From positions 1-64,000 of the forward strand of contig NZ_BAAACY010000106.1 in NCBI RefSeq assembly GCF_039521925.1: DNA of 64,000 bases, read 5' to 3'. The stretch comes from Virgibacillus salarius (GTDB lineage Bacteria; Bacillota; Bacilli; Bacillales; Amphibacillaceae). How positions within the stretch are numbered: position 1 is the stretch's first letter; each line of letters begins with the position of its first letter. The notes under the pieces were generated by a model. The model did no database searches. It had not been told where the DNA came from and was given only the letters and a program-made list of their open reading frames with translations. Below are positions 43,616 to 52,632 of this stretch, piece after piece. A program made the position numbers and the translations under genes.

Positions 43616-43662
43616 AAAGGAAAATCCACTATACTGATAGTAGGATTTTCCTGGCTTTTGTT
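43616..43662 (+). terminator. Terminator after vpr
   Basis: GGAAAATCC-ACTAT pairs with ATAGT-A-GGATTTTCC, followed by TGGCTTTTGTT. Confidence 0.78.
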
Positions 43663-43767
43663 ATACCTTAGTGGGTTTACAAACAGTTTCAAAAAAAACG
43701 TCAAATCCCTTGAATCATGTTGTAAATTTTGGCTAGTAAATTTAATGCAAAATATGCCTGAAACTAA

Positions 43768-43796
43768 TTGACATTAAGGGGTTGCTCCTGTAAACT
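43768..43796 (+). promoter_or_regulatory. Candidate atp operon promoter
   Basis: TTGACA (43768-43773), a 17-base spacer and TAAACT (43791-43796). This would give a leader of about 260 bases before atpI. The rest of the ~400-base interval (43663-44062) shows only a single TTTTCCACA box (about 43902) and no gene. Confidence 0.55.
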
Positions 43797-44062
43797 TGCT
43801 TAGTGTGGAATGGTAGGGGTTTCACAGCACTTAAGTACATTTCTCCTTATTTAATAGCCGTTACATAATATACGATGTAACCCAGCTGAAAGAACATAAG
43901 ATTTTCCACACAGAAACTTCGAATCCAATGAATGTGAAAACAAAGAACAACGAGGAATACGCATAAGGAATAAACCACAGTTTAGGTTAGTTTCCGAATG
44001 TTTGAAAGAATAAGTACATGCTATTCAACTTCTGTTGATAAATGACGAGGGAAGAGGGAATT

Positions 44063-44449
44063 ATGTCGCAATTTGAAAAAATGACTGCACGACAACGCAA
44101 GTGGATGTTCTACCTTCTCGCTATTTTTGTACTTGGGGCTGGATTCACACCATATCCTCGTATTTTCCTCGGGCTGCTTTTAGGGAGCATTGTAAGTTTT
44201 TATAACTTATATTTACTCCAAAAGAAAATTGTCGATTTTACTGATGCGGCAGCCAATAAAACACCAACTCGAGGTATCGGCACTGTATCAAGATTCGCTG
44301 CGGCTGCTTTAGCTATTATTATTGCACTTCGAATGGAGGAGAACTTTCACATCATTGCTGTATTAATTGGATTAATGACATCCTATCTCGTCATTATGAT
44401 AGATTTTGCTCTTTATAACATTAAACATTCGAGCAAGAAAGAGGGGTGA
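44063..44449 (+). CDS. atpI: ATP synthase accessory protein I
   Basis: A 128-residue membrane protein with four hydrophobic helices (about 19-38, 40-60, 75-92 and 98-118) at the head of the atp operon. AtpI helps assemble the c-ring and has been linked to magnesium uptake; it is not part of the final enzyme. The ATG at 44063 follows AAGAGGGAA. Its stop overlaps the region of the atpB ribosome-binding site. Identification rests on size, topology and operon position because AtpI sequences are poorly conserved. Confidence 0.88.
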   Translation: MSQFEKMTARQRKWMFYLLAIFVLGAGFTPYPRIFLGLLLGSIVSFYNLYLLQKKIVDFTDAAANKTPTRGIGTVSRFAAAALAIIIALRMEENFHIIAVLIGLMTSYLVIMIDFALYNIKHSSKKEG

Positions 44450-44454
44450 ATAAC

Positions 44455-45177
44455 GTGGATCATACTGCACCGATTTACCATGACTTATTTGGTATTTCAT
44501 GGCTTGATTTTAATTTATCTAATGTATTAATGATGTTCATTACATCACTTATTGTATTTGTATTGTGTGTTCTAGGTGCTAGGAAGCTACAAATGAAGCC
44601 ATCAGGCGCACAAAATGTAATGGAATGGATCCTAGATTTTGTAAAAGGAATCATCAATGACACCATGGATTGGAAGACTGGGAAACTATTCCTCCCACTA
44701 GCATTAACACTGTTCACTTATATTTTAGTAGGAAACATGCTAGGGGTAATTACAAACGGTGTTGTTGGTCATGATGTATGGTGGAAGTCACCAACTGCTG
44801 ATCCAGGAATAACACTAACGTTATCAGCAATGGTAATTGTTTTAACACATTTTTATGGTATTAAACTTCGCGGTGGAAAAGCATACTTAAAGAGTTATGT
44901 ACAACCTCTATGGCCGCTATTTCCAATTAAAATCGTCGAAGAGTTCTCAAACACGCTTACATTAGGCTTACGTCTATTTGGTAACTTGTATGCAGGGGAA
45001 GTATTACTTTCTCTATTAGTAGGTTTAACTACTTCTTCCGTATTAGGATTTTTAGGTGGAGCTATTCCATTCTTGGCATGGCAAGGATTCAGTGTGTTTA
45101 TTGGAGGAATTCAAGCCTTTATCTTCACGATGTTGGCAATGGTTTATATGTCACATAAAGTAAGTGAAGATCACTAA
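44455..45177 (+). CDS. atpB: ATP synthase subunit a
   Basis: Membrane stator subunit that forms the two proton half-channels against the c-ring. The 240-residue protein has about six hydrophobic helices and the essential arginine in NTLTLGLRLFGNLYAGEVLL (about 167). The start is GTG 44455, 5 bases after GAGGGGTGA; another GTG at 44446 overlaps the atpI stop and sits too close to that site. Either is possible. Confidence 0.94.
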   Translation: MDHTAPIYHDLFGISWLDFNLSNVLMMFITSLIVFVLCVLGARKLQMKPSGAQNVMEWILDFVKGIINDTMDWKTGKLFLPLALTLFTYILVGNMLGVITNGVVGHDVWWKSPTADPGITLTLSAMVIVLTHFYGIKLRGGKAYLKSYVQPLWPLFPIKIVEEFSNTLTLGLRLFGNLYAGEVLLSLLVGLTTSSVLGFLGGAIPFLAWQGFSVFIGGIQAFIFTMLAMVYMSHKVSEDH

Positions 45178-45257
45178 TATCGTTAATTAGCCTGTCTTTA
45201 TATTTGAGATAGGAAATTATTAAAAACTTATACAACATTTTGAGGAGGATTTATATT

Positions 45258-45464
45258 ATGGGAGCTTTAGCAGCTGCAATAGCAGTAGGATTAGGTGCAT
45301 TAGGTGCTGGTGTAGGTAACGGTTTAATCGTTAGTCGTACAGTTGAAGGGATTGCCCGTCAACCAGAATTAAAAGGTCAATTACAAACAACTATGTTTAT
45401 TGGTGTAGGTTTAGTTGAGGCAATGCCGATTATTGCCGTAGTTATCGCATTAATGGTTATGTAG
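45258..45464 (+). CDS. atpE: ATP synthase subunit c
   Basis: The 68-residue proteolipid that builds the rotor ring. Two helices are joined by the polar RQPE loop. Helix 1 has the glycine pattern GLGALGAGVGNG, which sets ring packing; alkaliphile rings replace these glycines with alanines, and this one does not. Helix 2 has the proton-carrying Glu in GVGLVEAMPIIAVV (about 54). No sodium-binding signature is evident, so a proton-driven enzyme is expected. The ATG at 45258 follows GAGGAGG. Confidence 0.96.
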   Translation: MGALAAAIAVGLGALGAGVGNGLIVSRTVEGIARQPELKGQLQTTMFIGVGLVEAMPIIAVVIALMVM

Positions 45465-45582
45465 AAATAGAATGTATCTTTAATGGCGAAGACCATCTTT
45501 ATAAAGTGCTTCGCCGTTGTTTGTAATGAGTAGGAAGTAGAAGATAGATGGTTCACGATAAGAAGTGAAAGGAGTGAATTCT

Positions 45583-46110
45583 GTGCAAGCATTCACGGAT
45601 TATTCGGTGATTTATGCAGCACTTGGTGGTTTCCATTACGGTGATATGTTAATGCAATTGTTTTTCTTTATTGTATTGCTTCTTTTAGTTCGTAAATTTG
45701 CTTGGGGTCCAGTTATGAACATGATGCAAAAGCGCGAGGACTATGTTGCAGGTGAAATTGAAGCAGCTGAAAAAAGTCGTGCCGAAGCAGAACAGGCTTC
45801 TAAAGAAGCAATGGAACAACTAAAGCAGACGAAGCAAGAAGCGCAAGCAATGATTGAAGAAGCACGGAATGCTGGAACTAGACAGCAAGAAGAAATTATC
45901 GCTGCTGCAAAAGCAGAAGCTGATCGCATGAAAGAATCAGCTCAGGTTGATATTCAGAATGAGAAGGAAAAGGCACTGCAAGCATTGCAGGATAAAGTTG
46001 CTTCCTTATCTGTACTTATCGCAAGTAAAGTAATTGAAAAAGAAATAAGTTCTCAGGATCAGGAGAAACTTATTAACGATTACATTAAAGAGGTAGGAGA
46101 AGAGCTATGA
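45583..46110 (+). CDS. atpF: ATP synthase subunit b
   Basis: Peripheral stalk subunit of 175 residues: one N-terminal membrane helix (about 20-40, LMQLFFFIVLLLLV) followed by a long charged coiled coil reaching the F1 head. GTG start at 45583 is preferred, with AAAGGAGTGA just upstream; the GTG at 45565 would overlap that site. Its stop overlaps the atpH start (ATGA). Confidence 0.95.
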   Translation: MQAFTDYSVIYAALGGFHYGDMLMQLFFFIVLLLLVRKFAWGPVMNMMQKREDYVAGEIEAAEKSRAEAEQASKEAMEQLKQTKQEAQAMIEEARNAGTRQQEEIIAAAKAEADRMKESAQVDIQNEKEKALQALQDKVASLSVLIASKVIEKEISSQDQEKLINDYIKEVGEEL

Positions 46111-46652
46111 GTAATGCAGTAGTTGCAAAGCGATATGCAGAGGCTCTTTTTCAACTAGGAAATGAAAAAGCTACATTAGAACAGCTTTTAGATGAGCTTC
46201 GTGTGGTTAAAAAAGTAGTTGAAGATAATGAAGATCTTTATATATTCCTAAAGCATCCACGTATTACTAATGAGAAAAAGAAACAGTTCCTTGACGAAGT
46301 GTTTAACGGTCTTCAAATAGATGTTATCAATACGATGAAACTATTAGTAGAAAGACATCGCATTGAACTCACTTCATCCATTATTGATCATTTTATCCAG
46401 TTAGTAAATGATGCGAAAGGGATTGCAGATGCAACTGTTTATTCGGTTCGTAAATTAGCGGATGAAGAACGCCGTGAATTAGAAGATAGCTTTGCTAAAC
46501 GATTTAATAAGAAGAAAATCATGCTTACAAACGTTGTAGATCCAACACTTATAGGTGGAATGAAAATTCGTTTAGGAAATACGATTTATGATGGCTCCGT
46601 TAGCGGCAAGCTAAAAAGAATCGAACGAAATATTGTAACTGCAAACAAATGA
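46107..46652 (+). CDS. atpH: ATP synthase subunit delta
   Basis: The 181-residue F1 subunit that joins the peripheral stalk to the top of the alpha-beta head. It has the N-terminal six-helix domain beginning AVVAKRYAEALFQLG and the conserved C-terminal LIGGMKIRLGNTIYDGSV. The start overlaps the atpF stop by 4 bases, indicating coupled translation. Confidence 0.96.
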   Translation: MSNAVVAKRYAEALFQLGNEKATLEQLLDELRVVKKVVEDNEDLYIFLKHPRITNEKKKQFLDEVFNGLQIDVINTMKLLVERHRIELTSSIIDHFIQLVNDAKGIADATVYSVRKLADEERRELEDSFAKRFNKKKIMLTNVVDPTLIGGMKIRLGNTIYDGSVSGKLKRIERNIVTANK

Positions 46653-46670
46653 AGATAGGGGTGAAATGGT

Positions 46671-48182
46671 ATGAGCATCAAAGCAGAAGAAATCAGTAAT
46701 CTGATTAAGCAACAAATCGAAACTTTCGATTCAGATATTGAAGTAAGTGATGTCGGCACTGTTATCGAAATTGGTGACGGTATCGCACGTGCTCACGGTC
46801 TTGATAATACAATGGCTGGTGAGTTACTAGAATTCTCTAATGGTGTAATGGGATTAGCACAAAACCTTGAGGAAAGCAATGTTGGTATTGTAATTCTTGG
46901 CCCTTACACTGGTATTAAAGAAGGCGACGAAGTTCGTCGTACGGGACGTATTATGCAAGTACCTGTTGGAGAGGAATTAATCGGACGTGTTGTTAACCCG
47001 TTAGGTCAGCCATTAGATGGCAAAGGACCTATTGAAACGTCTAACACACGCCCAATCGAAGCCCAGGCACCAGGTGTAATGGATCGTAAATCGGTTGATG
47101 AACCATTACAAACAGGTATTAAAGCGATCGACGCTCTTGTACCAATCGGACGTGGGCAACGTGAATTAATTATTGGTGACCGCCAAACTGGTAAAACAAC
47201 AGTTGCTGTTGATACTATTTTGAACCAATCTGACCAAGACATGATTTGTATCTATGTAGCAATCGGTCAAAAAGAATCAACTGTAAGAAGTACGGTAGAG
47301 ACGTTCCGTCGTCACGGTGCATTAGACTATACAATTGTTGTATCAGCTAGTGCATCTGACCCTGCACCATTATTGTATCTTGCTCCTTATGCTGGTGTAG
47401 CAATGGGTGAAGAGTTTATGTATAACGGAAAGCACGTACTTGTTGTATACGATGATCTATCAAAACAAGCTGTAGCATATCGTGAGCTTTCATTACTATT
47501 GCGTCGCCCACCAGGACGTGAAGCATTCCCAGGGGATGTATTCTACATCCACTCGCGTCTTCTTGAACGGGCTGCTAAGTTAAGTGATGCAATGGGAGGC
47601 GGCTCATTAACTGCACTCCCATTTGTTGAAACACAAGCTGGTGACATCGCTGCCTATATTCCAACAAACGTAATTTCGATTACAGACGGACAGATATTCT
47701 TACAATCTGATTTATTCTTCTCTGGGGTTCGTCCAGCAATCAATGCTGGTTTATCTGTATCTCGTGTTGGTGGATCAGCACAAATTAAAGCAATGAAAAA
47801 AGTTGCTGGTACACTTCGCTTAGATTTAGCATCTTATCGTGAGTTAGAGGCATTCTCTCAATTTGGATCTGATCTTGATAAATCAACTCAAGCAAAATTG
47901 AATCGTGGTCAGCGTACAGTTGAGATTCTTAAACAAGGGCTTCATAAGCCAATGGTTGTTGAAAAACAGGTGATGAGTCTTTATGCATTAACAAGAGGAT
48001 TCCTTGATGATATTCCAGTTGAAGACATTCTTCGTTTTGAAGAAGAGATGAACATTTGGATGGATAGCAACCGTAAAGAACTATTAGACTCTATTCGTGA
48101 AACTGGAAAACTTCCAGAAGAGTCTGATATGAACGATGCAATCGAAACATTCAAGAAAACATTCTTGCCTTCTGAAGGTTAG
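46671..48182 (+). CDS. atpA: ATP synthase subunit alpha
   Basis: Non-catalytic nucleotide-binding F1 subunit of 503 residues. Walker A is GDRQTGKT (about 169-176), with PGREAFPGDVFYIHSRLLER and the ALTRG and FEEEM C-terminal blocks. A RBS AGGGGTGA precedes the ATG. Length is normal and the gene lies in standard order after atpH. Confidence 0.98.
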   Translation: MSIKAEEISNLIKQQIETFDSDIEVSDVGTVIEIGDGIARAHGLDNTMAGELLEFSNGVMGLAQNLEESNVGIVILGPYTGIKEGDEVRRTGRIMQVPVGEELIGRVVNPLGQPLDGKGPIETSNTRPIEAQAPGVMDRKSVDEPLQTGIKAIDALVPIGRGQRELIIGDRQTGKTTVAVDTILNQSDQDMICIYVAIGQKESTVRSTVETFRRHGALDYTIVVSASASDPAPLLYLAPYAGVAMGEEFMYNGKHVLVVYDDLSKQAVAYRELSLLLRRPPGREAFPGDVFYIHSRLLERAAKLSDAMGGGSLTALPFVETQAGDIAAYIPTNVISITDGQIFLQSDLFFSGVRPAINAGLSVSRVGGSAQIKAMKKVAGTLRLDLASYRELEAFSQFGSDLDKSTQAKLNRGQRTVEILKQGLHKPMVVEKQVMSLYALTRGFLDDIPVEDILRFEEEMNIWMDSNRKELLDSIRETGKLPEESDMNDAIETFKKTFLPSEG

Positions 48183-48239
48183 AACTTAGTATGAGATACA
48201 ATACGCGTAACCTTTTACATGAAAGGGCGGTGAAATAGC

Positions 48240-49100
48240 TTGGCATCACTTAGAGATATTAAAGGTAGAATTGATTCTACGAAGAAGACAAGAAAGATCA
48301 CTTCTGCTATGCAAATGGTATCTGCTTCTAAGATGGCAAAAGCAGAACAAAATACCAAGGCATTTGAACCTTATAGCCAAAAAATCCAGGAGGTCATGGC
48401 AAATATTGCTAACTCCTCGACAGATGCAACGCATCCAATGCTGGAGATGCGTGAGGTTAAGAAGAGCGGTTACCTTGTTATTACAGCAGATAAAGGTCTT
48501 GTAGGGGCATACAATAGTAATGTTTTAAAAAGCCTTTATAAAACGATTCAGGATCGCCATAAGTCAAAAGATGAATATACGATTATTGCAATTGGACGTA
48601 TGGGTTATGAATTTTGTAAAAAAATGGATCTTCCTGTTGCTAAAAGTGTCATAGGGATCGCAGATCAACCTGATTTTGCAGACATTAAAGCACTTGCTTC
48701 TGAAACGGTACAATTGTATGCCGATGAGGAAATTGATGAATTATATATGTTCTATAACCACTATGTTAGTGCAATCTCACAAAAAGTTACGACGACACAA
48801 CTGTTGCCGATTACTAATCTGGGAGAACAGGCTAGCTCTAGTAGTGAATACGAATATGAACCAAATGCGCAGCAAATTCTCGATATACTTTTACCTCAAT
48901 ACGCAGAAAGTTTAATCTATGGTGCATTATTAGATGGTAAAGCGAGTGAACACGCGGCAAGTATGACGGCGATGAAGAGTGCAACGGATAATGCTGGCGA
49001 GCTTATTGATGACTTGACATTAACCTATAACCGCGTGCGTCAAGCTGCAATTACGCAGGAGATTACGGAAATCAGCGGAGGAGTAGCTGCTCTCGAGTAG
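48240..49100 (+). CDS. atpG: ATP synthase subunit gamma
   Basis: Central rotor shaft, 286 residues. N-terminal helix ASLRDIKGRIDSTKKTRKIT and C-terminal helix YNRVRQAAITQEITEI form the coiled coil that turns inside the F1 head, around a Rossmann-like middle. The start is a TTG (48240), fixed by the conserved MASLRDIK beginning and GGGCGGTGA upstream. Confidence 0.95.
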   Translation: MASLRDIKGRIDSTKKTRKITSAMQMVSASKMAKAEQNTKAFEPYSQKIQEVMANIANSSTDATHPMLEMREVKKSGYLVITADKGLVGAYNSNVLKSLYKTIQDRHKSKDEYTIIAIGRMGYEFCKKMDLPVAKSVIGIADQPDFADIKALASETVQLYADEEIDELYMFYNHYVSAISQKVTTTQLLPITNLGEQASSSSEYEYEPNAQQILDILLPQYAESLIYGALLDGKASEHAASMTAMKSATDNAGELIDDLTLTYNRVRQAAITQEITEISGGVAALE

Positions 49101-49142
49101 CATTCCTTGCGTTTTCTGGAAAGTTAGTTAGGAGGGAAATCG

Positions 49143-50555
49143 ATGAGCAAAGGACTTGTTACACAAGTTATGGGACCTGTCGTTGACGTTAAATTCGAAG
49201 ACGGACAGCTTCCTGATATTTACAACGCTTTATCAGTCCAAGTGGTTACTGATCAAAAAACAGGCTCAACGACAGAGCTAGCATTAGAAGTAGCGCTGCA
49301 CTTAGGTGATAATAGCGTTCGGACAATTGCTATGTCATCAACAGATGGTTTGAAGCGTGGAATAGAAGTTGAAGACAAAGGAAAGCCAATTTCTGTTCCT
49401 GTTGGTGATGTGACACTTGGAAGAGTATTTAATGTACTTGGTGAGAATATTGATTTAGATGAGCCATTATCTACAGAAGTACGTCGTGATCCAATTCACC
49501 GTCAAGCACCAGAATTTGAAGACCTGACTACGGAGACGGAAATATTAGAGACGGGTATCAAGGTCGTTGATTTATTAGCACCTTATGTTAAAGGTGGTAA
49601 GATTGGTTTGTTTGGCGGTGCTGGGGTTGGTAAGACCGTCTTAATCCAAGAATTAATTAATAATATCGCCCAAGAGCATGGTGGTATTTCCGTGTTCGCA
49701 GGTGTTGGTGAACGTACACGTGAAGGTAATGATCTTTATTATGAAATGAAGGACTCAGGTGTTATTGCTAAAACAGCGATGGTATTTGGTCAAATGAACG
49801 AACCACCAGGTGCTCGTATGCGCGTAGCATTATCCGGTCTAACAATGGCTGAGTACTTCCGTGATGAACAGGGACAAGACGTATTATTGTTCATCGATAA
49901 CATTTTCCGTTTCACACAGGCTGGTTCAGAGGTATCTGCACTTCTTGGACGTATGCCATCAGCGGTTGGATACCAACCAACACTTGCTACAGAAATGGGA
50001 CAATTACAAGAACGAATTACATCAACAAATAAAGGATCTGTTACTTCTATTCAGGCAATTTATGTGCCTGCCGATGACTATACAGACCCTGCACCAGCGA
50101 CAACATTTGCTCATTTAGATGCAACAACAAACCTTGATCGTGGATTATCTGAGCAAGGTATTTATCCTGCGGTGGATCCTTTAGCATCTACATCACGTGC
50201 ATTAGACCCTGAGGTCGTTGGAAACGATCATTATCAAGTAGCAGTAGAAGTACAACAAACACTACAGCGTTATCGTGAGCTACAGGATATCATCGCTATT
50301 CTTGGTATGGATGAATTGAGTGATGAGGATAAATTAGTTGTTGCTCGTGCTCGCCGTATTCAATTCTTCCTATCTCAAAACTTCCACGTTGCTGAGCAGT
50401 TCACAGGACAAAAGGGTTCATATGTACCTGTAGCAGAAACAGTGAAAGGATTTAGAGAAATTCTAGACGGTAAACATGATGACCTTCCGGAAGATGCTTT
50501 CCGTTTAGTTGGACGTATTGAAGAAGTAGTGGAAAAAGCAAAAGAAATGGAATAA
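49143..50555 (+). CDS. atpD: ATP synthase subunit beta
   Basis: Catalytic F1 subunit of 470 residues. It has Walker A in GGAGVGKTVLIQEL (about 156), the catalytic Glu in GERTREGNDLY and Walker B DVLLFIDNIFR. The DELSDEDKL loop contacts gamma and epsilon. RBS TAGGAGGG. Normal length. Confidence 0.98.
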   Translation: MSKGLVTQVMGPVVDVKFEDGQLPDIYNALSVQVVTDQKTGSTTELALEVALHLGDNSVRTIAMSSTDGLKRGIEVEDKGKPISVPVGDVTLGRVFNVLGENIDLDEPLSTEVRRDPIHRQAPEFEDLTTETEILETGIKVVDLLAPYVKGGKIGLFGGAGVGKTVLIQELINNIAQEHGGISVFAGVGERTREGNDLYYEMKDSGVIAKTAMVFGQMNEPPGARMRVALSGLTMAEYFRDEQGQDVLLFIDNIFRFTQAGSEVSALLGRMPSAVGYQPTLATEMGQLQERITSTNKGSVTSIQAIYVPADDYTDPAPATTFAHLDATTNLDRGLSEQGIYPAVDPLASTSRALDPEVVGNDHYQVAVEVQQTLQRYRELQDIIAILGMDELSDEDKLVVARARRIQFFLSQNFHVAEQFTGQKGSYVPVAETVKGFREILDGKHDDLPEDAFRLVGRIEEVVEKAKEME

Positions 50556-50644
50556 TAGAAGTTGGCTGAAGCTATGGAAAAGTATGTATATACTTGGTCA
50601 ATCCAATACATTGATTGCTTCATGTCAACAGAGGAGGGGTTACA

Positions 50645-51040
50645 TTGAAAACACTAACTGTGAGTGTTGTTACTCCTGACGGTCCAATACTGGAAGATAG
50701 TTTTGAAATGGTCAGCTGTAAAGCAGAGAGTGGAGAACTGGGGATTTTACCAGGGCACATCCCACTTGTAGCACCATTATCCATTAGTGCTGTCCGTTTA
50801 AAGCGTGAAAATAATATCGAACGATTAGCGGTTAATGGAGGTTTTATGGAGGTTAGACCAGACAAGGTGACGATTCTAGCACAATCTGCTGAAAAACCTA
50901 CAGATATAGATATTCAACGTGCAGAAGCTGCAAAAGCTCGTGCAGAACAACGCCTGCAGTCGAAACAAGACAATGTTGACTTCCTGAGGGCAGAATTAGC
51001 ACTCCAAAGAGCGATAAATCGACTAAAAGTCGCAAAGTAA
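50645..51040 (+). CDS. atpC: ATP synthase subunit epsilon
   Basis: Rotor-base subunit that can inhibit ATP hydrolysis. The 131-residue protein has a beta-sandwich domain (MVSCKAESGELGILPGHIPL) and a C-terminal helical hairpin ending RAELALQRAINRLKVAK. The start is TTG 50645 (KTLTVSVVTPDGP), 9 bases after AGAGGAGGGG. It closes the operon; a perfect terminator follows about 105 bases later. Confidence 0.95.
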   Translation: MKTLTVSVVTPDGPILEDSFEMVSCKAESGELGILPGHIPLVAPLSISAVRLKRENNIERLAVNGGFMEVRPDKVTILAQSAEKPTDIDIQRAEAAKARAEQRLQSKQDNVDFLRAELALQRAINRLKVAK

Positions 51041-51146
51041 GCAATGGTGTTTGTTCACCATAGCATAGCGTTACTCATGTGATCATAGGTCAGTAATATT
51101 CATTGGGCAATGTTAATAATCATTCTTAATAGTTGCTTATTACCTT

Positions 51147-51183
51147 AAAAACCTTTTATAACAAAAGTTATAAAAGGTTTTTT
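51147..51183 (+). terminator. Terminator of the atp operon
   Basis: AAAAACCTTTTATAAC and GTTATAAAAGGTTTTT form a perfect 16 bp stem with an AAAA loop, ending in a T-run. Confidence 0.92.
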
Positions 51184-51260
51184 ACTTCATGATATACCAT
51201 AAAATCTGAATTCCCACTAAAAATTACATTAATTAACAATGTATACATTAAATACAAGAA

Positions 51261-51443
51261 AAAGTGAAACCCCAATCAATGGGTTTTTTACTGTGTAAAG
51301 TATGAATAGTTTGTCGATATTTCCCGGGAAATGGATAAAATGTAACTTCAATCAGCGAGCGATGTTTATCCCCTACTTATCCATATTGGTTTCACTTTAT
51401 TGTTTGAAGCGGCGTCTTACTGTCAGTTATATGAGGAATAAAA
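51261..51443 (-). repeat. TTTATCCCRCATATA-type repeat, full inverted copy R7
   Basis: Read on the minus strand it starts CTTTTATTCCTCATATAACTG, has GACAGTAAGACGCCGCTTCAA, ATGGATAAGTAGGGGAT and CGCTGATTGAAG. It ends CCCATTGATTGGGGTTTCACTTT. It is the only member of the family in this window on the minus strand. Confidence 0.7.
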
Positions 51444-51545
51444 GTAAGCGTTTGATAATCGCTCTCCTTCTATTTCTCTACATGATTGACTTTTTTTAGC
51501 ATACATGGCAAAGTTAGAAAGAGTAATAAAATAAAGGTGGTACTT

Positions 51546-51776
51546 ATGTTTTCGATTGGACAACAAGCAATAATTAGTATTCTATCGCATCTACTATTTA
51601 TATATCTCACATGGCGGTTAATAACGGCAATCAACTTTGAACCTATTATTAAGAAAGGACGAGCAAAGGAAGCTCAAATCTTTATCTTATTTATAACGAT
51701 CGTTATTGGCTCTGGAGTAAGTAGGTTCTTTTTAGAAATTCTCCAATGGTCTAGAGATTTAAATCACTTATTTTAA
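51546..51776 (+). CDS. ywzB: YwzB-like small membrane protein (DUF1146)
   Basis: A 76-residue protein with two hydrophobic helices (about 8-28 and 44-65) separated by the charged FEPIIKKGRAKEAQIF loop and ending FLEILQWSRDLNHLF. DUF1146 proteins of this size stand between atpC and murAA in Bacillus. The ATG at 51546 follows AAAGGTGG; the frame open upstream of it is not supported. Function unknown. Confidence 0.85.
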   Translation: MFSIGQQAIISILSHLLFIYLTWRLITAINFEPIIKKGRAKEAQIFILFITIVIGSGVSRFFLEILQWSRDLNHLF

Positions 51777-51881
51777 TTAATATTTTATAAATCTAGTAAA
51801 ATGTCATAATTTGTATCGTATGTATTGAGATCTCTCGGTTCATACTATGGGTAACTATAGTTGGACACGGGGGATTTTATT

Positions 51882-52598
51882 ATGAAAAAGATATTTATAT
51901 TATCTATTATGCTACTAATGATTACAAATAATGTTGCAGCGAAGCAATCATTTAATCAAAAAGAGCTTGTTGATTTAGCTAATTATATGATGAATAACAG
52001 TGCCAAGGTGGAAGATTGGCAAGTAACTTTAAAGGAAGCTATCACTAGAGAGGATAGTAAACATCTTGTACATGAGTTACAAACCAACTTTAAACCTAAT
52101 TTTTCCGAGGACAAAAATAAGTTAAAATATTCCTTTAGTGACGCTCTATTACCAGAGGGGATTAACGTATTATATAATGTGGTGATTCCTAAGCAAAAGC
52201 AGTATAATGCAGAACTCATTATTGTTATTAAAGGAAAGAGCTGGAGTAAAGAAATTGAAAAAAACTATAGAAACGTATTAACTACTAGTTTAAATGCATA
52301 TTTTACTGAAGCTGTAAAAAAATTTGCTTGTCTGACGACTAAGGGGAATGATATAATAAGTGGTGATTATTTTTTAGAAAACATGACAAATTATTTTCAA
52401 GTACAACAAGTAAAGACACAATTTGATAATGTGAAGAATTCAACGCATAAAAAAATAATTTATGGGTATACACCTCTATGGAATCAAAAAATTTCTGTAG
52501 ATAATACATCTATGAACTTACAAATCGCAATCAAAGATACAGGATCGGACTATCCTACATATACGATAGGAACACCTATCCTAATAAATGAATATTAA
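51882..52598 (+). CDS. ywmB: YwmB family exported protein
   Basis: A 238-residue protein with a signal peptide (residues 1-21, MLLMITNNVAAK). The rest lacks further membrane helices and is predicted outside the membrane. Its place between ywzB and murAA and its length match B. subtilis YwmB, a conserved protein of unknown role. Sequence conservation is low apart from the YTPLWNQKISVDNTSMNLQIA region near the C-terminus. The ATG at 51882 follows GGGGGAT. Confidence 0.8.
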   Translation: MKKIFILSIMLLMITNNVAAKQSFNQKELVDLANYMMNNSAKVEDWQVTLKEAITREDSKHLVHELQTNFKPNFSEDKNKLKYSFSDALLPEGINVLYNVVIPKQKQYNAELIIVIKGKSWSKEIEKNYRNVLTTSLNAYFTEAVKKFACLTTKGNDIISGDYFLENMTNYFQVQQVKTQFDNVKNSTHKKIIYGYTPLWNQKISVDNTSMNLQIAIKDTGSDYPTYTIGTPILINEY

Positions 52599-52632
52599 TA
52601 TAATGAAATTGGATCTGAAGGAGATTTGAAAT

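Noticed and set aside
43589..43771. 60-codon frame after vpr
   Set aside because: It contains the vpr terminator hairpin, has no ribosome-binding site and no recognisable protein pattern.
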